IMG/VR virus record: IMGVR_UViG_3300023084_000010 | Span: 25,381-89,380 of that record | Direction: 5' to 3' (one strand) | DNA length: 64,000 bases | Source of the DNA: a virus | In this document: piece by piece, positions 1 through 8,812 of the stretch | Numbering within the stretch: position 1 is the first letter of the stretch | How the letters are laid out: each line of letters opens with the position of its first letter | Notes under the pieces: model-generated | The model's input: only the letters and a program-made list of their open reading frames with translations | Database searches by the model: none | What the model was told of the DNA's origin: nothing | Program-made: the position numbers and the translations under genes

Positions 1-1742
1 GAAAGATACATGTCAGTATCTGGATCGTAGTACGCACCTTCTTTTGGATCGTAGTAAACTACTTTACCACTTAGTGTACTAAATGGTCCTTCTAAACCTG
101 GACGTTCTTGATAACGATCTCTGTCAATTGGTGGAAGTTCTTTGTAGCCTTCGCTATATTTTTTCTTTTTATTTTTGTTATATTTTCCTTCACCGAGTGC
201 ACCTTTATTGTAACGTTGTGCAATTTGGCTTAGTGTGTCTCCACTTTTTACTGTGTACGAACCACCGTTTGGCAAAGTAATTGTGTCACCTGGATAAATT
301 TTATTTGCATCTTTAATACCACTTGCACGTGCCAAATCTTGATATGTAACTTTTGATTGTGTTGACTGTTTTTTAGCAGGCTCGTTAAATTTAAGTGCTT
401 GTTTTACTGCATTGTCAATACTTGGTTTGTCTGGGCCAGTTGTGGTTGGACGCAATTTAGGACGAGGGCTTGTTGCTCTGCTTGGTTCTTTTGTTTGTGG
501 TTGAGCTGCTGTACCTGGTGCGGTGATTTGATAATTAGAAGATTTTTTAATTACTTTGTCCGCATGTGTAGTAGCCATTGCTTGCGCTTTCGGGCCACGA
601 CTTAAAATACCAGGGCCGCCATTATACATCATAACTGCTACTCTGTCATCTTCTGCACCATATGTATTTTTCATAGCAGAATAATATCTCATAGCAACAT
701 CTGTGTTAACAAACGGATCTTCAACATCAGCTAAACTAAAGTTTGTACCGTAAATTCTGTTAACGTCATCGATTGCAGGTTGACGAAGTTGGAAAATACC
801 AATAGCACTACCACCGTCTCCACGTGCAGAATTATCAAATCCACTTTCTTGATCTGCCATACCCATAGCAATATGATACGGAACATTGTATTTTTCTGCT
901 GTGGTACGAATCATTTCAGCTGTTGCATCACCTACTTTTTCGCTCACTGGACGTAACTTAGGGCGTGGACTTGTTGATCTGTCTGATCCAGGACGTAACT
1001 TAGGACGTGGGCTTGTACTTCTAGGATCTGTTAATCCTTTGTTTTGAGGATGTGATGGTTGATCCATGTGTCCTGCATTTGGATTAAAATAATCATGGTC
1101 TGTATCAAATCCACGTGTACTTCCTGTCATCTGACCATTTGGTGCACGTTCACGACGACCGATATTATCGTTAGGTCCTTCTTTCATTACAGTTGTAATC
1201 ATTTGTGTTGTATCAACTGTAGGTCCTTCAAAAATAGTAAGCATACGTACACGGTCTTCGTCTTTTGTAGTAAGATTCGGATACGCTTCCATTACACGTT
1301 CCCATGAAAGAGATGCAGTATCTTTTAGTTCTGATTCTGTTAGTGCACGTTCATTATAGTATTTTTTACTTTGTGCTTGTGCAGCACTTTCACCGATAAA
1401 ACCTACATGCTTTAATAGTTTATTAGATAGTTTTTGTTCGTTAACTTTTTTGTATTCATCTAGTGCAATTTTATATTCTACTACTACACGTTTATATTCT
1501 TGTTTCATCGAAGCACGTTCTTCTTTAAGCATATTGTCTTTGTGTAATGACAAGTATTTTTTAATGCTTTCTTGGAAATATTTTTTAGTTGTGTCCCAAC
1601 TGATAACTCCATGTGCATAACATTCAAATACACTATACATATTTGCCTGAACTTTATCAAACTCTCTACCTGTGACTGCAAATTTGTTTCTTGATTCTTT
1701 TGCAATGTCTAGTATGTTTTTTGCTGCTTTAATAGGTTTCAT
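1..1742 (-). CDS. Lytic transglycosylase with LysM domain (C-terminus cut by window edge)
   Basis: The reading frame is open from the ATG at 1742 to the window edge (580 codons), so the C-terminus lies outside. Residues about 270-380 form an SLT-type lytic transglycosylase domain: the presumed catalytic Glu299 sits in MADQES, followed by the GIFQL strand and a MMYNGGPG segment. These enzymes cleave the glycan strand of peptidoglycan. A LysM peptidoglycan-binding motif follows at about 494-512 (YTVKSGDTLSQIAQRYN). The N-terminal 170 residues are helical and charged, and a TSPRPKLRP linker motif occurs three times. It sits 14 bp after the KPDTKP-repeat gene in a virion-type gene block, so I infer a tail- or capsid-associated hydrolase that helps DNA entry. 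A free endolysin is the alternative. Confidence 0.85.
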   Translation of the reverse strand, partial: MKPIKAAKNILDIAKESRNKFAVTGREFDKVQANMYSVFECYAHGVISWDTTKKYFQESIKKYLSLHKDNMLKEERASMKQEYKRVVVEYKIALDEYKKVNEQKLSNKLLKHVGFIGESAAQAQSKKYYNERALTESELKDTASLSWERVMEAYPNLTTKDEDRVRMLTIFEGPTVDTTQMITTVMKEGPNDNIGRRERAPNGQMTGSTRGFDTDHDYFNPNAGHMDQPSHPQNKGLTDPRSTSPRPKLRPGSDRSTSPRPKLRPVSEKVGDATAEMIRTTAEKYNVPYHIAMGMADQESGFDNSARGDGGSAIGIFQLRQPAIDDVNRIYGTNFSLADVEDPFVNTDVAMRYYSAMKNTYGAEDDRVAVMMYNGGPGILSRGPKAQAMATTHADKVIKKSSNYQITAPGTAAQPQTKEPSRATSPRPKLRPTTTGPDKPSIDNAVKQALKFNEPAKKQSTQSKVTYQDLARASGIKDANKIYPGDTITLPNGGSYTVKSGDTLSQIAQRYNKGALGEGKYNKNKKKKYSEGYKELPPIDRDRYQERPGLEGPFSTLSGKVVYYDPKEGAYYDPDTDMYL

Positions 1743-1756
1743 TTTGTTTTCCAATA

Positions 1757-3277
1757 TTATCTATCTAATTTTAATGGGCTTGTTAATTTTATAGGTGAAA
1801 ATTTCATTGCAGTTGCGTCTACCGGTCCGATACCAGGTAAACCAAATCCTGGTAATCCGAATCTACGTCTTGTTCTTTTTTTACCATTGCCTTTACCGCC
1901 TTTAGGTTTTAATCTAGGTTGTGGCAGTGGCCTTGGGCCTGGAACAGGAACAATCTCCGGTGCCTTTATAGTTTTAGGAGTAGTTTTAGGCTTACTTGGT
2001 GTAGTATCTGGCGTTGGCTTAGTATCGGGTTTTGGCTCAGCTGGCTTATCGGATGGCTTAGTATCCGGTCTACTATCGGGTTTTGGCTTAGTATCTGGCC
2101 TACTATCGGGTTTTGGCTCAGCTGGTTTAGCTGGCGGTTTAGTATCTGGTTTTGGTGTAGGCGTTGGCCTATCAGCTGGCTTAGTATCTGGCTTTGGCTT
2201 AGTATCGGGTTTTGGCTCAGCTGGCTTATCGGATGGCTTAGTATCCGGTCTACTATCGGGTTTTGGCCTGGTATCTGGTTTAGAATCTGGCTTCGGTTGT
2301 GCCGGTTTAACTGGCGGTTTAGTATCTGGTTTTGGTGTAGGCGTTGGCCTATCAGCTGGCTTAGTATCTGGCTTTGGCTTAGTATCTGGCTTTGGCTTAG
2401 TTGGTTTTTTTGGTTGACCGGGAACAGGTTTTGTGTCTGGACGGGTACGTGGCTTACTACCCGGCTTATCAGATGGCTTTGGCTCAGCTGGTTTAGCTGG
2501 CGGTTTAGTATCTGGTTTTGGTGTAGGTGTTGGCCTATCAGCTGGCTTAGTATCTGGCTTTGGCGTTGTTTCTGGCTCCGGCACTACACGAATAGGAGGC
2601 CCTGGTTTGTTTGCGGGCTTCGGATCTGTTTTAGGTGTAGTACGATCTGGAGCGGGATCACTAGTTGCTGGTTCTCCCAACTCTGGTGCAGGAAGACTTG
2701 CTGCAGCTTTTGTTAACGCATCTTTTGCAGCTACATATCTAGGATGAGTACGTGGGTCGCCACTTGCTATGTCATCTGCTGACATAGCATTTGCTTCTGC
2801 ATCTATTAAGTCAACGAAAGCCTGAGGATCATTGGTCGAAAGATGATCTAAAAACTTTTCTGCTTCGTTCCAAGCTGCCGACTGATCATCTGATATAGTG
2901 CCATCGGCTGCAGTAGATGGAGTTAGTGCAAATCCTATAGCACCGAATAATCTTCCCAATACACCTTTTGCTAAAGATCCTGCTTTTGATCCCGTAGATT
3001 TCGGAATACTGGGAATATTGCCCGCTTTAAAATTATTGTTTGCTGCTTGTAATGCTTTTGGATTATCTAATAAGTAATTTGTTATTGCATTTTTAAATTG
3101 TGGTGTTTTAAACTGCGGATTTAAATTCACAATATTATTTACAGTTCTCGCTGCTTGACTTGGACTTACTTTGTATTGATTCTGAAATTGAACCGGATCA
3201 AGTCCTCTTAAATTAAACGCAGGCACTGCTTCGTCTAATGATTCTTTGTTGCCTTCAGTGAACTCTGTAAATTTCAT
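1757..3277 (-). CDS. Pro/Lys/Asp-rich repeat protein, probable virion component
   Basis: The start at 3277 is preferred because GAGGAA lies 7 nt upstream; an in-frame ATG at 3304 overlaps the preceding gene and has no ribosome binding site. The protein has about 506 residues: a globular N-terminal part (about 1-200), then about 250 residues of low-complexity KPDTKP, PADRPTPTP and PAEPKP repeats, then a basic C-terminus rich in Lys, Arg and Gly. The central part should be extended and unfolded. The N-terminus MKFTEFTEG belongs to the leader family seen in neighbouring genes. I do not recognise a family. A spacer or nucleic-acid-associated internal virion protein is possible. The repeats also create long antisense open frames, which I consider artefacts. 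Confidence 0.6.
   Translation of the reverse strand: MKFTEFTEGNKESLDEAVPAFNLRGLDPVQFQNQYKVSPSQAARTVNNIVNLNPQFKTPQFKNAITNYLLDNPKALQAANNNFKAGNIPSIPKSTGSKAGSLAKGVLGRLFGAIGFALTPSTAADGTISDDQSAAWNEAEKFLDHLSTNDPQAFVDLIDAEANAMSADDIASGDPRTHPRYVAAKDALTKAAASLPAPELGEPATSDPAPDRTTPKTDPKPANKPGPPIRVVPEPETTPKPDTKPADRPTPTPKPDTKPPAKPAEPKPSDKPGSKPRTRPDTKPVPGQPKKPTKPKPDTKPKPDTKPADRPTPTPKPDTKPPVKPAQPKPDSKPDTRPKPDSRPDTKPSDKPAEPKPDTKPKPDTKPADRPTPTPKPDTKPPAKPAEPKPDSRPDTKPKPDSRPDTKPSDKPAEPKPDTKPTPDTTPSKPKTTPKTIKAPEIVPVPGPRPLPQPRLKPKGGKGNGKKRTRRRFGLPGFGLPGIGPVDATAMKFSPIKLTSPLKLDR
2015..2570 (-). repeat. Tandem nucleotide repeats encoding KPDTKP/PTPTPKPDTKP units
   Basis: A unit of roughly 90 bp encoding KPDTKPADRPTPTPKPDTKP plus a PAEPKP/PAQPKP variant is present about three times, with shorter KPDSRPDTKP units between copies. 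Near-identity at the DNA level suggests recent expansion and likely length variation between relatives. Confidence 0.8.
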
Positions 3278-3278
3278 A

Positions 3279-3725
3279 TTAGATTTCCTCGATAGGAAGG
3301 TCATCTACTATTTCTGGTTGACCTTCTGTAGCTTCTATATATTCCATATAGTGCTTTACAGTAGCAATGTAATCTGCTGCTTTAGTGATTTTACTTTGCA
3401 CCCAAGGTTCTAAATTTTCGTTGTCTTGAATCATGCCATGCAATTGAATAGCATACTTTGAAAGTTTATATAGTTCACTTTTTGCCATCCATCCATCATC
3501 GTCGGTGTCATCTAATACACCTTCCATAATTTCGCTCATGTAAACTGTAGGCTCTGTGCCTTCTTTTAATTCTGTACTGTGTCTTTTCATCCACGCACGT
3601 GCAACATCGATGTCTTCGAACACTTTGCGTTCTACTCCGTTAACATCTAGTACTTTATATTCGCTGCCTTCTTTCACAAGTTGTGGTTTGGCAGCTGGGT
3701 TTGATTGTAATTTTTCTAATCTCAT
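3279..3725 (-). CDS. Conserved phage protein, probably virion-associated
   Basis: The ATG at 3725 is chosen because GGAG lies 8 nt upstream, giving 148 residues; a further-upstream frame opening would run through the promoter. The C-terminal half (about 85-135) has an amphipathic helical motif, with MAKSELYKLSKYA, then a LEPWVQSKITKAADYI stretch. From memory, this resembles a domain common in T4-like marine phages. Its function is unknown. A late promoter (GATAAATA) lies at 3764-3771, so it is expected to be transcribed late together with the two genes that follow. Confidence 0.6.
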   Translation of the reverse strand: MRLEKLQSNPAAKPQLVKEGSEYKVLDVNGVERKVFEDIDVARAWMKRHSTELKEGTEPTVYMSEIMEGVLDDTDDDGWMAKSELYKLSKYAIQLHGMIQDNENLEPWVQSKITKAADYIATVKHYMEYIEATEGQPEIVDDLPIEEI

Positions 3726-3763
3726 TGAGACGCTCCAAGTATCATGATAAGTAATTATACACT

Positions 3764-3771
3764 TATTTATC
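3764..3771 (-). promoter_or_regulatory. T4-type late promoter (GATAAATA)
   Basis: GATAAATA on the minus strand, 39 nt before the ATG of the gene starting at 3725. It matches the late consensus seen at about a dozen places in this window. Confidence 0.7.
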
Positions 3772-3781
3772 AGAGTACAGC

Positions 3782-4843
3782 ATGAAGATAGCAATTTTCC
3801 TTACCGGTCTAATAATAGACAAAACTCCAACATTAGAATATATTAAACACATGTTTGATGATTTTGCAAGAAGAAATAGCTTGCAAATTGATTATTATTG
3901 TCACTTTTGGGATAGTACAGGTTTATATCCTTATGATATAGATTATCAAATTACAAAGATAACTGTACCTTGGGAAAATCGTGGCAGTGTAGATCGTGCA
4001 ATTAATACTTTTAAACCAAGAGAATACAAAGTAAGTAAATTTTCAGATATACATGATCATTTTTTAATTTATTACAAAAACAAATTTAAAGACAATGAAT
4101 GGGTACAAGACACAATTTCAATGATCGAAGATCAGCAATTTAACAAAAACTTACATCCAAACTTTTTTATAGACAACTTTAAAAATCCACATCATGTATT
4201 TGATAAATGGTGGCACTATCATGTATTTTACTGCAGATATGTTCATGTTGTTTCACAAGCATTTAGTGCTTCGCAATCTAAAAATCTTATTAAGAATTCA
4301 AACGAAGAATATGCGGCTGTTATTAAATGGAGATACGATGTACTAGCTGATTTAATTTCTAATAATGACAAAATGATAGATGCAATTAAACATTGCTCAG
4401 ATGATTCTGTTTTTTATACAGAATTAGCATGGGAAGGAAACGAATGGAAAGAAGACTTACCATATGATATTAACAGTGCGCCTGTGAACAAAACTATAAG
4501 TTTACACGACGGTTGGTGGATGACTAGTAATTCTGTTAATAATACATTAGCAGAAACCTTACTAACTAAATATTCCGAAGTCGATGACGGTCAACACATT
4601 AGATTTTATAAGTCGATTAAGTCCGACGAGTATCAGATTAAATTAACTAATAGAATACAACATAATATTATACGCTTTCCCGAATCAATACCAAAAGATT
4701 ACAACTCAAAACCTTGGGAGTATTTTCATACATTGTATCAGAAAAACTTTAACACAAAAAAACAAAGCGATTTCAGAGGTCCTATAGATCACTGCGATGA
4801 AAGAGCAAAATACTATACTATCAAATATTTTAATTTTTATTAG
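3782..4843 (+). CDS. Glycosyltransferase-like protein
   Basis: 353 residues on the plus strand, opposite to all its neighbours. The N-terminus MKIAIFLTGLI followed by IDYYCHFWDS, and a later AVIKWRYDVLAD segment, resemble bacterial polysaccharide glycosyltransferase-like proteins that carry an R-x-R/D-type motif after a Rossmann-like start. The same layout occurs in the convergent gene at 4840-5712, so the two appear to be distant paralogues. The stop codons overlap (4840-4843). No strong ribosome binding site or plus-strand late promoter is evident upstream. The codons look more A-rich than in the neighbours, which suggests acquisition as a moron. Possible roles are modification of host surface glycan or of virion proteins. 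The substrate is unknown. Confidence 0.5.
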   Translation: MKIAIFLTGLIIDKTPTLEYIKHMFDDFARRNSLQIDYYCHFWDSTGLYPYDIDYQITKITVPWENRGSVDRAINTFKPREYKVSKFSDIHDHFLIYYKNKFKDNEWVQDTISMIEDQQFNKNLHPNFFIDNFKNPHHVFDKWWHYHVFYCRYVHVVSQAFSASQSKNLIKNSNEEYAAVIKWRYDVLADLISNNDKMIDAIKHCSDDSVFYTELAWEGNEWKEDLPYDINSAPVNKTISLHDGWWMTSNSVNNTLAETLLTKYSEVDDGQHIRFYKSIKSDEYQIKLTNRIQHNIIRFPESIPKDYNSKPWEYFHTLYQKNFNTKKQSDFRGPIDHCDERAKYYTIKYFNFY

Positions 4844-5712
4844 GCTTTGTCAGGATTCTCAAATTGATATTGATTAAACTGTTGCTCGATATATTGGAAA
4901 TTTAGTTGATGTAATTCTTCATCATACCGTATTAGTTTACAATCAAATGGCATCGGCCACACTACGCTAAAACTTAACATATTTGTCTTAGAGTACATTG
5001 CTAACTTATTCCATATCCAATGCGGCGGCTCTGGAAAATCACTTACTTGTAGTTCATACCATAATTGTTTGTGTTCGGTTGCTAATTTTAAACAATGATC
5101 TTCGATATTATTATTAAATTTGTACCAGACATCTGGTTTGCTTATGAATGCAAAATCTGCAAATAACGGAATACCACTGTCTATATAGAGCCAAGGCGAA
5201 AACATTTTATCATTGAATATTGGATTTCGATATATGTTTTCAAATGCTTCTGTCCAGTACTTTACATCCATATCTTTAAAAGCAACGTCACTGCGAGTCC
5301 GTATTACAATGTCATAATCAGATAGTGTTCCTAACATTTTAGTTATTTTGCCACTACAAATATACTGTCCCCAGAAGTTTTTAGCATAGTTGCTGATATA
5401 TTGTTTTTCTACACCGAATAAATGTGCATGTTTGAATTTATCTGATACAAAGGACCAATCTAAATGTTGATTTATATTTTGTACACTATCTATAAATTTA
5501 TCTATTACATTGTCATAATTTTGTATATGATACCGTATAGGTGCATATGTATTTTCTATTCTACTACGCAAATCAGGATCACCGTCGTCCCAAAAATATC
5601 CGTAGTAATCTACGTCAATTCCACAACCGTCGGGAAAAACTCGATTTTTAAACCACCAGGCACCCTGCTCAAGATGTCTTGGCTGCCCGGTTACTAATAC
5701 TGCTATTCTCAT
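4840..5712 (-). CDS. Glycosyltransferase-like protein (paralogue)
   Basis: 290 residues. It begins MRIAVLVTGQPRHLE, continues with VDYYGYFWDD and has VIRTRSDVAF near residue 140. An N-terminal TGQPR plus an RTRSDV acidic motif is typical of capsule and LPS glycosyltransferase-like families; the assignment is by motif only. AAGAG precedes the ATG by about 7 nt. The gene follows 5722-6360 after 9 bp and looks like the last member of that minus-strand operon. It is homologous in layout to the convergent plus-strand gene. Confidence 0.5.
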   Translation of the reverse strand: MRIAVLVTGQPRHLEQGAWWFKNRVFPDGCGIDVDYYGYFWDDGDPDLRSRIENTYAPIRYHIQNYDNVIDKFIDSVQNINQHLDWSFVSDKFKHAHLFGVEKQYISNYAKNFWGQYICSGKITKMLGTLSDYDIVIRTRSDVAFKDMDVKYWTEAFENIYRNPIFNDKMFSPWLYIDSGIPLFADFAFISKPDVWYKFNNNIEDHCLKLATEHKQLWYELQVSDFPEPPHWIWNKLAMYSKTNMLSFSVVWPMPFDCKLIRYDEELHQLNFQYIEQQFNQYQFENPDKA

Positions 5713-5721
5713 ATAAAACTC

Positions 5722-6360
5722 TTAGTTTAGCGGAAGTTCTGGGTTAGATGTTCTGAAGTCTTTTTTACGCATAACTGTTTTAGCAATCAAATCTAGTTCT
5801 TGCTTGTTGCTATCCCAGTCTAATGCAAACGGTACGTTTACATCACTACGCATGTCTTTAATAACTGCTTCAGCGTCTGGACCCATTTGTGCAATTCGCT
5901 TACCATACTTATTATAAGCATCTTTAAACAAAATTGCAAGCTCTTTTAGTGTAATTGGCTGTTTATTTCTTCTATCATTTACACGATCCAAAAAGTGCTT
6001 TGTAAATTCTACATCAATTCCAACTGCAGCAAATAGTCTATCCAAATGTTTTTCTAATGTATCTAACATCGGCTGTGTAATCTCTGTTGGATAACCTTCG
6101 CTTTCAGCCATGTACTTGTCACGATACATCTGTTCAATTTCTCTGTGATCAAAACCGCCAAACGTTCTACCAATGTCAAATGCATAACTGCTGATACTGC
6201 GTCGATTACCTTTACTCATTACAAGACGGTGCATTGCTGCTAACATAGCTTCAATGAACGCTTCTTTTTGTCGTCGTTTTATTTCTGCTTGTACTTCATC
6301 TTTGCTCATCGCTTCCTCCATATTAGGGAAGTCGATGTTTAAAAGTTCTGATAATTTCAT
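5722..6360 (-). CDS. Conserved phage structural-type protein
   Basis: 212 residues starting MKLSELLN. The C-terminal 90 residues contain FTKHFLDRVNDRRN, then KELAILFKDAYNKYG and a closing TVMRKKDFRTS. I remember this module from cyanophage-type virion proteins of unknown function; no enzyme motif is visible. The ATG at 6360 overlaps the end of the preceding gene by 4 nt (ATGA), indicating translational coupling. It belongs to the operon that begins at 9469. Confidence 0.5.
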   Translation of the reverse strand: MKLSELLNIDFPNMEEAMSKDEVQAEIKRRQKEAFIEAMLAAMHRLVMSKGNRRSISSYAFDIGRTFGGFDHREIEQMYRDKYMAESEGYPTEITQPMLDTLEKHLDRLFAAVGIDVEFTKHFLDRVNDRRNKQPITLKELAILFKDAYNKYGKRIAQMGPDAEAVIKDMRSDVNVPFALDWDSNKQELDLIAKTVMRKKDFRTSNPELPLN

Positions 6361-6575
6361 CTTAAATCATCCCTGTACTCTTTCACGTAGTAATTCATTG
6401 GTTCGGTGTTTACTATTTCGAAGGTCTCGCCGTCGATATTCACGCCTGCCAACTTTTTTGGTTTTTTGCTTGTGAATTTTACTACGTGTATTCTGCGCTC
6501 AATACCACGGTGGTTTACCTCAAGTATATACTGAGGAAACATATTACGCCACCATCTTTTGAGCAACTTCTTCAT
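6357..6575 (-). CDS. Small basic protein of unknown function
   Basis: 72 residues, strongly basic N-terminus (MKKLLKRWWRN) and acidic C-terminus (VKEYRDDLR). The middle has a short beta-rich stretch (RRIHVVKF, then LAGVNIDGETFEI). It is embedded in the operon between two probable virion proteins and overlaps the following gene by 4 nt. No family recognised. Confidence 0.55.
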   Translation of the reverse strand: MKKLLKRWWRNMFPQYILEVNHRGIERRIHVVKFTSKKPKKLAGVNIDGETFEIVNTEPMNYYVKEYRDDLR

Positions 6576-6588
6576 TTCTTTTTATTCC

Positions 6589-6882
6589 TTACTGCGAATT
6601 TAATTCTAGTTCGTATCTTACTGCTTCTAACTCGTCTATATAAGTTTGTAATTCTTGTTGACTTGCGTTTTTAGCCATAGCATCAAAGTCACCATCATAC
6701 TTGTCCATTGCTGCATCAAATGTTGGAGCATGAGTATAAAGATATTCTAATGCACTGTCACCTATGGTGCCAACATAATCATACACTTTGTTGTATGCTG
6801 TTTGCAAATCTTTTACACCCAAGCCTTCGTTTAAATTTAGTCCTGCTAGTTGTACAATTCTATCTAAGTCTGACATTTTCAT
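6589..6882 (-). CDS. Small acidic protein with DLxRIxxLAG leader
   Basis: 97 residues. The N-terminus MKMSDLDRIVQLAGLNLNE carries the DLxRIxxLAG motif also found at the start of 19637-19984 and, as [10 protein letters not shown], at the end of 19163-19636. The rest is acidic and helical. It overlaps the upstream gene by 4 nt (ATGA). The motif may be a virion-targeting or interaction tag; this is inference. Confidence 0.55.
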   Translation of the reverse strand: MKMSDLDRIVQLAGLNLNEGLGVKDLQTAYNKVYDYVGTIGDSALEYLYTHAPTFDAAMDKYDGDFDAMAKNASQQELQTYIDELEAVRYELELNSQ

Positions 6883-7604
6883 TTCTTTTTGCCTGCTTTC
6901 ATATTAGCACACCAGTGATACATTTTTTGTTTTTCACCGCTGCTATTTTTTGCTTTACGTCTTAGTTCAGTAACGCTACCGTCACAACTAGCACCTGCTG
7001 CTTTTACACGCCCAGGTCTACTTTTGCCTTTTACTTTACCATCAGCAAAGTTTTCTCCCATTACACGTTGTTTAAGAGATTGCCACCAACTTTGATTTTG
7101 TTGATTTGTTTTTGTCTGTTGTTTAGGTTGTTTGTTTTGTCCACCCCAGTTAATTTTATGTGCTAGGCTACCTGGTTCATTTTCGTTAAATGCTGTATCA
7201 GCATGTTTCTTAGCACTAGCACCATCTGGGTGTTTTGGATTAATACCAACAACTTCACCGTTTATTAGTTCGCTTATATTACTTGCTTTGCCAATTTTGT
7301 CAAGCAATTGATGCAGTGGATCTTCAGGATCATAGTTACCACTTTCGTATCCACTTTTACCTCTTACTTCAGTGCGTTTACCTGTTTCACTATCTGTAAT
7401 ATGTAGTACATACATATCATCATCACGTTCTAATTGTAGTTTATAACCTTCTAGTACTACTTCGGAACTTTCTTTAAGATATGGCAAACTAAACCACAGT
7501 TTAAACCATTCTTGTGTGCCAGGCTTAACTTTATTCTTACGCTCGATGTCGTGAATACGTTTAGCAGTATGGCTCATGTTCTCTGTGATTTCATTCAACT
7601 TCAT
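6879..7604 (-). CDS. Virion-type protein with C-terminal Cys/basic module
   Basis: 241 residues. The leader MKLNEITE is followed by a domain with the segment GTQEWFKLWFSLPYL, a central region, a Gln-rich linker (about 155-175) and a basic C-terminal module containing GKSRPGRVKAAGASC and MYHWCANMKAGKKK. Two Cys about 30 residues apart in a Lys/Arg-rich context suggest a metal- or nucleic-acid-binding module. I recall this tail from many marine T4-like phages, where it has no function. The ATG overlaps the stop of 7601-8812. Confidence 0.55.
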   Translation of the reverse strand: MKLNEITENMSHTAKRIHDIERKNKVKPGTQEWFKLWFSLPYLKESSEVVLEGYKLQLERDDDMYVLHITDSETGKRTEVRGKSGYESGNYDPEDPLHQLLDKIGKASNISELINGEVVGINPKHPDGASAKKHADTAFNENEPGSLAHKINWGGQNKQPKQQTKTNQQNQSWWQSLKQRVMGENFADGKVKGKSRPGRVKAAGASCDGSVTELRRKAKNSSGEKQKMYHWCANMKAGKKK

Positions 7605-8812
7605 TTTACTAACCCTAAGTTAAATGCTTGGTTAGGTGTTGCACCTGGTACACCAAGAGGTTTTGGTTTACCATCGCCGCCAAAAAACTTTTTAGCCTGA
7701 CGTTCTGTTTCGCCTGGTTTAACATCTACTGTAGTGTTAACACCTGGAACAATTTTACCATCTTCTTTTATTGCTATTCTTTGATTCTTAACATCATCAA
7801 ACATTTTGTTAAATTTATTTAATGTTTTATCTAGACTTGCATTTACTTTTTTCTTTTTGTTATCAGTGTTAGATACCGGTACATTGTTAGTATTTGGTGT
7901 GACTACCTTAGGTGATGATGTTTTTTGATTTGGTTCCATTTTGTTCCATGGCTTAGATGTATCCCAATCTTTATTCGGAATCATTTCGGTAGGAACTTCA
8001 AAATCAAAAATACCAGGATCATAATATGGATTTGGTTGAGGATCACTGATACTGTTAGATCCAGGTTCTCTTACAGTGTAATCTGGTAAGTCATGTCCTA
8101 TTGACGGAAATACTCTTGCTCGTTCAGCAGGATCAAGTGTTCTGCGTAATTCTCCGTAATCACGTGCACCTATTTCGCCAGATATTCTTCTGTAATCATC
8201 GTAATCTCCTCCTGTCATATCCAAGTTTCCACCGCTGCCCCAGCCTTCCTCGTCTTGTATAAGATGTTGAATTTCGTGTATAATTGTGTTGAGAATTTCA
8301 TCGTCGGAGTTAAGGTCGCCCCAAGGATTGAGTGTACCGATACCAATTTGACCACCTCCGGCCCAACCTTGTTCTTCTGGATTACTAGAATTATCAAAAA
8401 ATTCTATTTCTACATTTTTTAAAAATGGATATGACTTGAATATTTCGTCGTGGTTAAGAAATTTATTTAATTTTATTGGATTCATTGGCCTTTGATTTGA
8501 TATAGTTGCGTTATGATCCGACACTTCTTGACGCCAACGTCCTTCTAAACCTCTAACAGTGCCTGTTGCAGCCCATATTTCTTCCGGAGAATATCCTTGT
8601 GACTCCATTCGTTCCGCTTTACGAGCACGATCCGGATCCCACAATTTAGCCTGTTGTCCTATCATTGTTGTCTTGGTAGGTTTGATGTTTTTATCTGCTG
8701 TAGTAGCCGGTTGTCTAACAACTGGTGTGTTGTTAATTTCAGGATTAAGTTTTCCTAAGCCAACTGATGCTCTAGAACCCGGACCTTCGGATATAAATTC
8801 ATTTAGTTTCAT
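7601..8812 (-). CDS. Zincin-like metallopeptidase of the 'polyvalent protein' type
   Basis: 403 residues. Residues 179-183 are HEIQH (HExxH zinc motif), followed by IQDEEGWGSGG and, 30 residues on, GEIGARD, whose Glu213 is a candidate third ligand. Around 65-100 is a segment with GYSPEEIWAATGTVRG and RWRQEVSD. Both segments are characteristic, from memory, of zincin-like domains in large phage and conjugative 'polyvalent proteins' that enter the cell with DNA. The N-terminus MKLNEFISEG resembles a T4 internal-protein targeting sequence with an I-x-E cleavage site. The C-terminal third is low complexity (Asn, Lys, Pro). I infer a packaged and injected protease; the substrate is unknown. Confidence 0.7.
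   Translation of the reverse strand: MKLNEFISEGPGSRASVGLGKLNPEINNTPVVRQPATTADKNIKPTKTTMIGQQAKLWDPDRARKAERMESQGYSPEEIWAATGTVRGLEGRWRQEVSDHNATISNQRPMNPIKLNKFLNHDEIFKSYPFLKNVEIEFFDNSSNPEEQGWAGGGQIGIGTLNPWGDLNSDDEILNTIIHEIQHLIQDEEGWGSGGNLDMTGGDYDDYRRISGEIGARDYGELRRTLDPAERARVFPSIGHDLPDYTVREPGSNSISDPQPNPYYDPGIFDFEVPTEMIPNKDWDTSKPWNKMEPNQKTSSPKVVTPNTNNVPVSNTDNKKKKVNASLDKTLNKFNKMFDDVKNQRIAIKEDGKIVPGVNTTVDVKPGETERQAKKFFGGDGKPKPLGVPGATPNQAFNLGLVK

Noticed and set aside
1887-2747. Three long plus-strand open frames (up to 265 codons) opposite the KPDTKP gene
   Set aside because: They follow from the repeat composition; the translations are low-complexity Gly/Leu/Val or Trp/Ser repeats, with no RBS or promoter.
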